Assembly: GCA_022592445.1 (NCBI GenBank)
Contig: JABYQR010000088.1
Coordinates: forward strand, 62,001-126,000
From: Cytidiella melzeri
Taxonomy: Eukaryota; Basidiomycota; Agaricomycetes; Polyporales; Irpicaceae
Direction: 5' to 3'
DNA: 64,000 bases
The notes below the pieces were generated by a model, which was not told the DNA's origin, did no database searches, and worked only from the letters and a program-made list of their open reading frames with translations. Of the stretch, positions 61,861-64,000 are shown piece after piece; the stretch's first letter is position 1; each line of letters starts with the position of its first letter. A program made the translations under genes and the position numbers.

Positions 61861-64000
61861 ATGTCTGCACATTCAACGCAAGACGTTGACGAAACCCAGG
61901 CGATACCAGTCAAAAGTCTTCGTTCCAAATTCGAGCAGCTCACAGTCGATGCATCTTCAGCCAGAAGTTCACCAAGGCTGTCTGATGGCCACGACCTCCT
62001 CGCGCCAGAACCCAGCAGTCCGAGACCGCGGGCTAGCTCATCGTCTAACGAGCCCAAACCTAGTCCTAAACTGCTGCGAGGGACGTCTTCATCCTCCAAT
62101 CTGAAGGCAACAGACAAAAAGCCTCCGCCGCCACCACCTCCTCGTGGCTCGCAGGTCAACACGCCAATCCACTCGGCCTCCGCCAGTCCGCTCCTGCGCC
62201 CTGTAACACCCAGCGTTACCTCATCTCCTTCGTCTGTTCCTGCACCGTTGAGTTTGGAAGCTAAGAACGCGTTGCTTGCGAGAAAGCCTCCACCACCTCC
62301 GCCTACCTCTACTCCGCGTGGAGACTCTTCCGAGTCTCCTAGCAGTGCCGGAGTTTCTGCTCTGATCAACAAATTTGGGTGAGTGACCCATTCGTTCTAC
62401 TACTCTACGACGTCAAGTTGTGCCCTGGTCGCTGCCACTGTACTGGTCTGCGGTGGTCGCGATTGAGCAAGTGCATCAACACTCGATTGCTCATGCTGTG
62501 CAATAGAAATGCTGGCCCCGCGTTACCCTCCTCTCGGCCCCTAATCCATTCGCCTCGAGTTGTATCTCACTCGGCTATAACATTGCATGCCTCATCAAGT
62601 AATTTGTCTCTGCTGTCGGATTCCAGTCAAACAGCAGACGCTCACCGTGCGCCCCGTCACTCCTTCCCTCTTGATACTCCTCCATCTGTGCCTCCTCGAA
62701 TCGTTTTTCCAGGCTCTACTGTGGAGACTGATTCGACGCCGTTCACACGACCTCCTCCATTGCCGAACCGCAAGAATGGACAGAAGCACAGACCGTCAGC
62801 ATCTGCGGACCAGACCAGAGCCCAATCCGCCGATAATGTTCTCACTATTACGGGTAACGGGAATTCTGCTTCTCCGCCAGAAATCATCAGCCCTGTCGCT
62901 GACTTTCCTGTAAGCACTTCTGCGCGCAATCCACCTCCACGCCCGCCTCCTCGGAACAAAAATGCTTCGAAGCAGTCCTCGCTCCCGAACGTATCCTCTC
63001 CATCGCCTATTTCTGCCACACCTCCTGCACTGCCCGCCCGAAAGGGTACTGGCCTTGTCGTAGAGGAACCTCGTAATCGGATACTCCCTCCTCCCCGCCA
63101 CCATTCTGTTCTCGACACGGACATGCCAGTCCCCTCGCAATCGGCGCCATCTACAATTGCCCTTTCAAGTCAGACCGACATGCACAGCGTACCGATTACT
63201 TCGGCTGCGCCTACAACGACGGCTTCGGTTGCAGCACAAATGGAACGCAAGATGTTCGGCGCACATCCGCCGCCGCCGACGCGCACCATCGGGCTCCTTG
63301 ATAAGCTCCCGCCTGCACGACGCCAGCCGTCCGGATCTTCGAGTGACGAAGAGGAAGAGGATTCTAAGAAGGTTGAGATGCTGCCAGATTCAAGTCGATC
63401 TTCTCGCCGACCACCTAGCATCAAGGTTCACAGCTACTCGGAATCATACGTTCATGTTCCATCTTACACAGGGACCGTTGTGACAGCTGGGTCGATTGTG
63501 GCGGTCTCTTCGAGTCATCACTTGAAGATTTACGACCTGTCTCAGTCAGATAGTCCAATCCACGACCTCGATTCCCGAGGTATGGGTATGGAGGCCAAGA
63601 CAAAAGACTACAAGATCACCAGTCTGGCGTTTAGGTCGGTTGAGAGGGATGCAGAGCGTGGTTCTTATCTTTGGTTAGGCACGAAGGATGGGCATTTGGT
63701 TGAGCTTGATGTCCGCGCAGGACTTGTCACGGGCATGAAGCTTGCTATACACTCGCATGCTGTCACACATATGTTTCGGCACGGAAACCAGATGGTCACC
63801 TTGGACGAGACTGGGAAGGTTCTCATCTTCACTCCAGATACGCCAGGCGTCGATCCAGGCTTGTCTGCGACTCAACCGCGTGTAGTGCGCATTGCGGAGA
63901 AGCAAGAGTTTGCGAAGATCCTTGGGGGGAAATTGTGGACTTCTACAAGGGATCCGAACGGGCCGGCCGCAGGGAATACATCAAGAGGACCGTTGATCAG
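61861..64000 (+). CDS. Proline-rich beta-propeller protein, inositol 5-phosphatase type, 3' truncated
   Basis: Two exons are visible (61861-62378 and 62507 to the window end), so at least 670 residues with the C-terminus missing. The N-terminal 480 residues are disordered, rich in Ser and Pro, with polyproline runs (KKPPPPPPPRG, RKPPPPPP, RPPPRNK) that could bind SH3 or profilin. Around residue 510 a beta-propeller begins: TVVTAGSIVAVSSSHHLKIYD, YLWLGTKDGHLVELDVR, HSHAVTHMFRHGNQMVTLD. This propeller precedes a DNase-I-like inositol polyphosphate 5-phosphatase domain in agaricomycete homologues I know; that domain would lie outside the window, so the phosphatase call is inference. The intron is 128 bp, longer than others here. 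Confidence 0.72.

Overview
The window is nuclear DNA of a filamentous basidiomycete, most likely a wood- or litter-decaying agaricomycete. Genes are split by many 46-70 bp GT-AG introns with CTNAY-like branch points. The proteins are fungal throughout (Tea4-type SH3 protein, DUF6533-like membrane protein, fungal-specific kinases), and there is a cellulose-active AA9 monooxygenase carrying a CBM1. Splice sites were placed by eye, keeping reading phase and family similarity; every multi-exon model below except the DUF6533-like one closes in frame.

Left part (1-28.6 kb) is dense, conserved housekeeping: an 1800-residue nucleotidyltransferase-like/ankyrin protein, a Tea4/Bud14 polarity protein, Mediator Med10, the G-alpha chaperone Ric8, a basidiomycete orphan, a nucleolin-like Nsr1, Rab escort protein Mrs6, Kgd4/Ymr31, the proteasome alpha subunit Scl1 and the largest subunit of RNA polymerase III. 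Several pairs are divergent and share short intergenic regions (Tea4/Med10, Nsr1/Mrs6, Scl1/Rpo31).

Middle part (28.6-49 kb) is accessory and repeat-built. After a DUF6533-like seven-helix gene and an orphan gene (P1), it holds three copies of one divergent gene pair. One gene encodes a 376-residue fungal-specific kinase with intact Lys/HRD/DFG and a C-terminal hydrophobic segment. The other encodes a 194-199-residue protein (S) with a hydrophobic glycine-containing N-terminus, a helical middle and a strongly conserved C-terminal tail. Copy I is inverted relative to copies II and III, which form a direct tandem of about 4.5 kb. Each copy also carries a decaying third ORF (T) broken differently each time. 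Broken copies of P1, a roughly 300 bp repeat (Q), a dead fourth kinase and a dead duplicate of the neighbouring FGE-domain exons surround the modules. This is the most unusual part of the window: a duplicated, still intact two-gene system inside a field of decaying relatives.

Right part (49-64 kb) returns to single-copy genes: a small secreted protein, a DinB_2-FGE protein of the EgtB/OvoA superfamily without methyltransferase domain, the ribosome quality-control factor TCF25/Rqc1, the AA9-CBM1 secreted monooxygenase with a clear TATA box, a mitochondrial PPR-type protein, and the 5' part of a proline-rich beta-propeller protein of the inositol 5-phosphatase-associated type that runs off the window end.
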